22,921 nt of DNA from an uncultured Eubacteriales bacterium. GTDB lineage: Bacteria > Bacillota > Clostridia > Lachnospirales > Cellulosilyticaceae. The notes beneath the pieces are model-generated. The model was not told where the DNA came from, did not search any database, and worked only from the letters and a program-made list of their open reading frames with translations. The translations under genes were made by a program, and so were the position numbers. Below are positions 22,847 to 22,921 of the stretch, in pieces. Position 1 is the stretch's first letter. The number at the start of each line of letters is the position of its first letter. The DNA is taken from assembly GCA_900551325.1 (NCBI GenBank), contig URVM01000035.1:1-22921 (forward strand), written 5' to 3'.

Positions 22847-22921
22847 GTATTTGTAAAATAAAAAATTCATAAGCGTAAACTTAACACTAAATCTTTCCAG
22901 TAAAAAATACAATAAAAATGG

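Overview
The window is strongly A+T-rich throughout and uses A/T-ending codons, strong AAGGAGG-type ribosome sites and many compact hairpin-plus-T-run terminators. It carries a lone butyrate kinase, a YkuD cell-wall transpeptidase, a PrsA-type foldase lipoprotein and a bacterial-type GlnRS. This points to a chromosomal segment of an anaerobic low-GC Firmicute of the class Clostridia. A relative of Cellulosilyticum or other Lachnospirales is my guess from gene content, not something proven by the sequence. I see no insertion sequence, phage gene, integrase or CRISPR array.

Layout. 1-295: the 3' part of tRNA-Val(UAC) and two terminators. 296-4797: a YgiQ-type radical SAM protein, an SDR-type NAD-dependent epimerase/dehydratase, and a convergent L,D-transpeptidase whose end overlaps the epimerase gene by 11 bases. 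4975-7610: a small DUF2871 membrane protein converging on a NupC-type nucleoside transporter, then a TetR regulator. The regulator has two near-identical palindromic operators. One lies on its own promoter. The other lies on an apparently orphan promoter that ends at a terminator before nupC. 7611-11106: a structured leader, prsA, glnS (reverse) and a 48-residue zinc-ribbon miniprotein (reverse). 11291-12953: a 28-residue very basic peptide gene, a secreted C39-type cysteine peptidase-like protein and a 50-residue unknown protein. 13144-16957: nadD-family and nadE genes (the last two steps of NAD synthesis), an ElaA-type GNAT, uridine kinase and butyrate kinase, all forward. 16958-22846: a DUF4349 lipoprotein whose ribosome site is buried in a hairpin, class II fructose-bisphosphate aldolase (reverse), a DUF2812 membrane protein, a YjiH-family membrane protein (reverse, TTG start) and the tRNA t6A dehydratase TcdA.

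Most of the window is housekeeping metabolism: NAD synthesis, pyrimidine salvage (NupC uptake, Udk phosphorylation), glycolysis, butyrate formation, and tRNA charging and modification. Envelope functions are PrsA, YkuD, the C39-like protein, DUF4349 and DUF2812. Genes are mostly single units divided by bidirectional terminators. The nadD-nadE-elaA-udk-buk stretch is the only long same-strand run.

I do not see a clear new multi-gene system. The best leads are the TetR operator pair with its orphan unit, the hairpin over the DUF4349 ribosome site, the leader hairpin before prsA, and three small genes (48, 28 and 50 codons) with strong ribosome sites.
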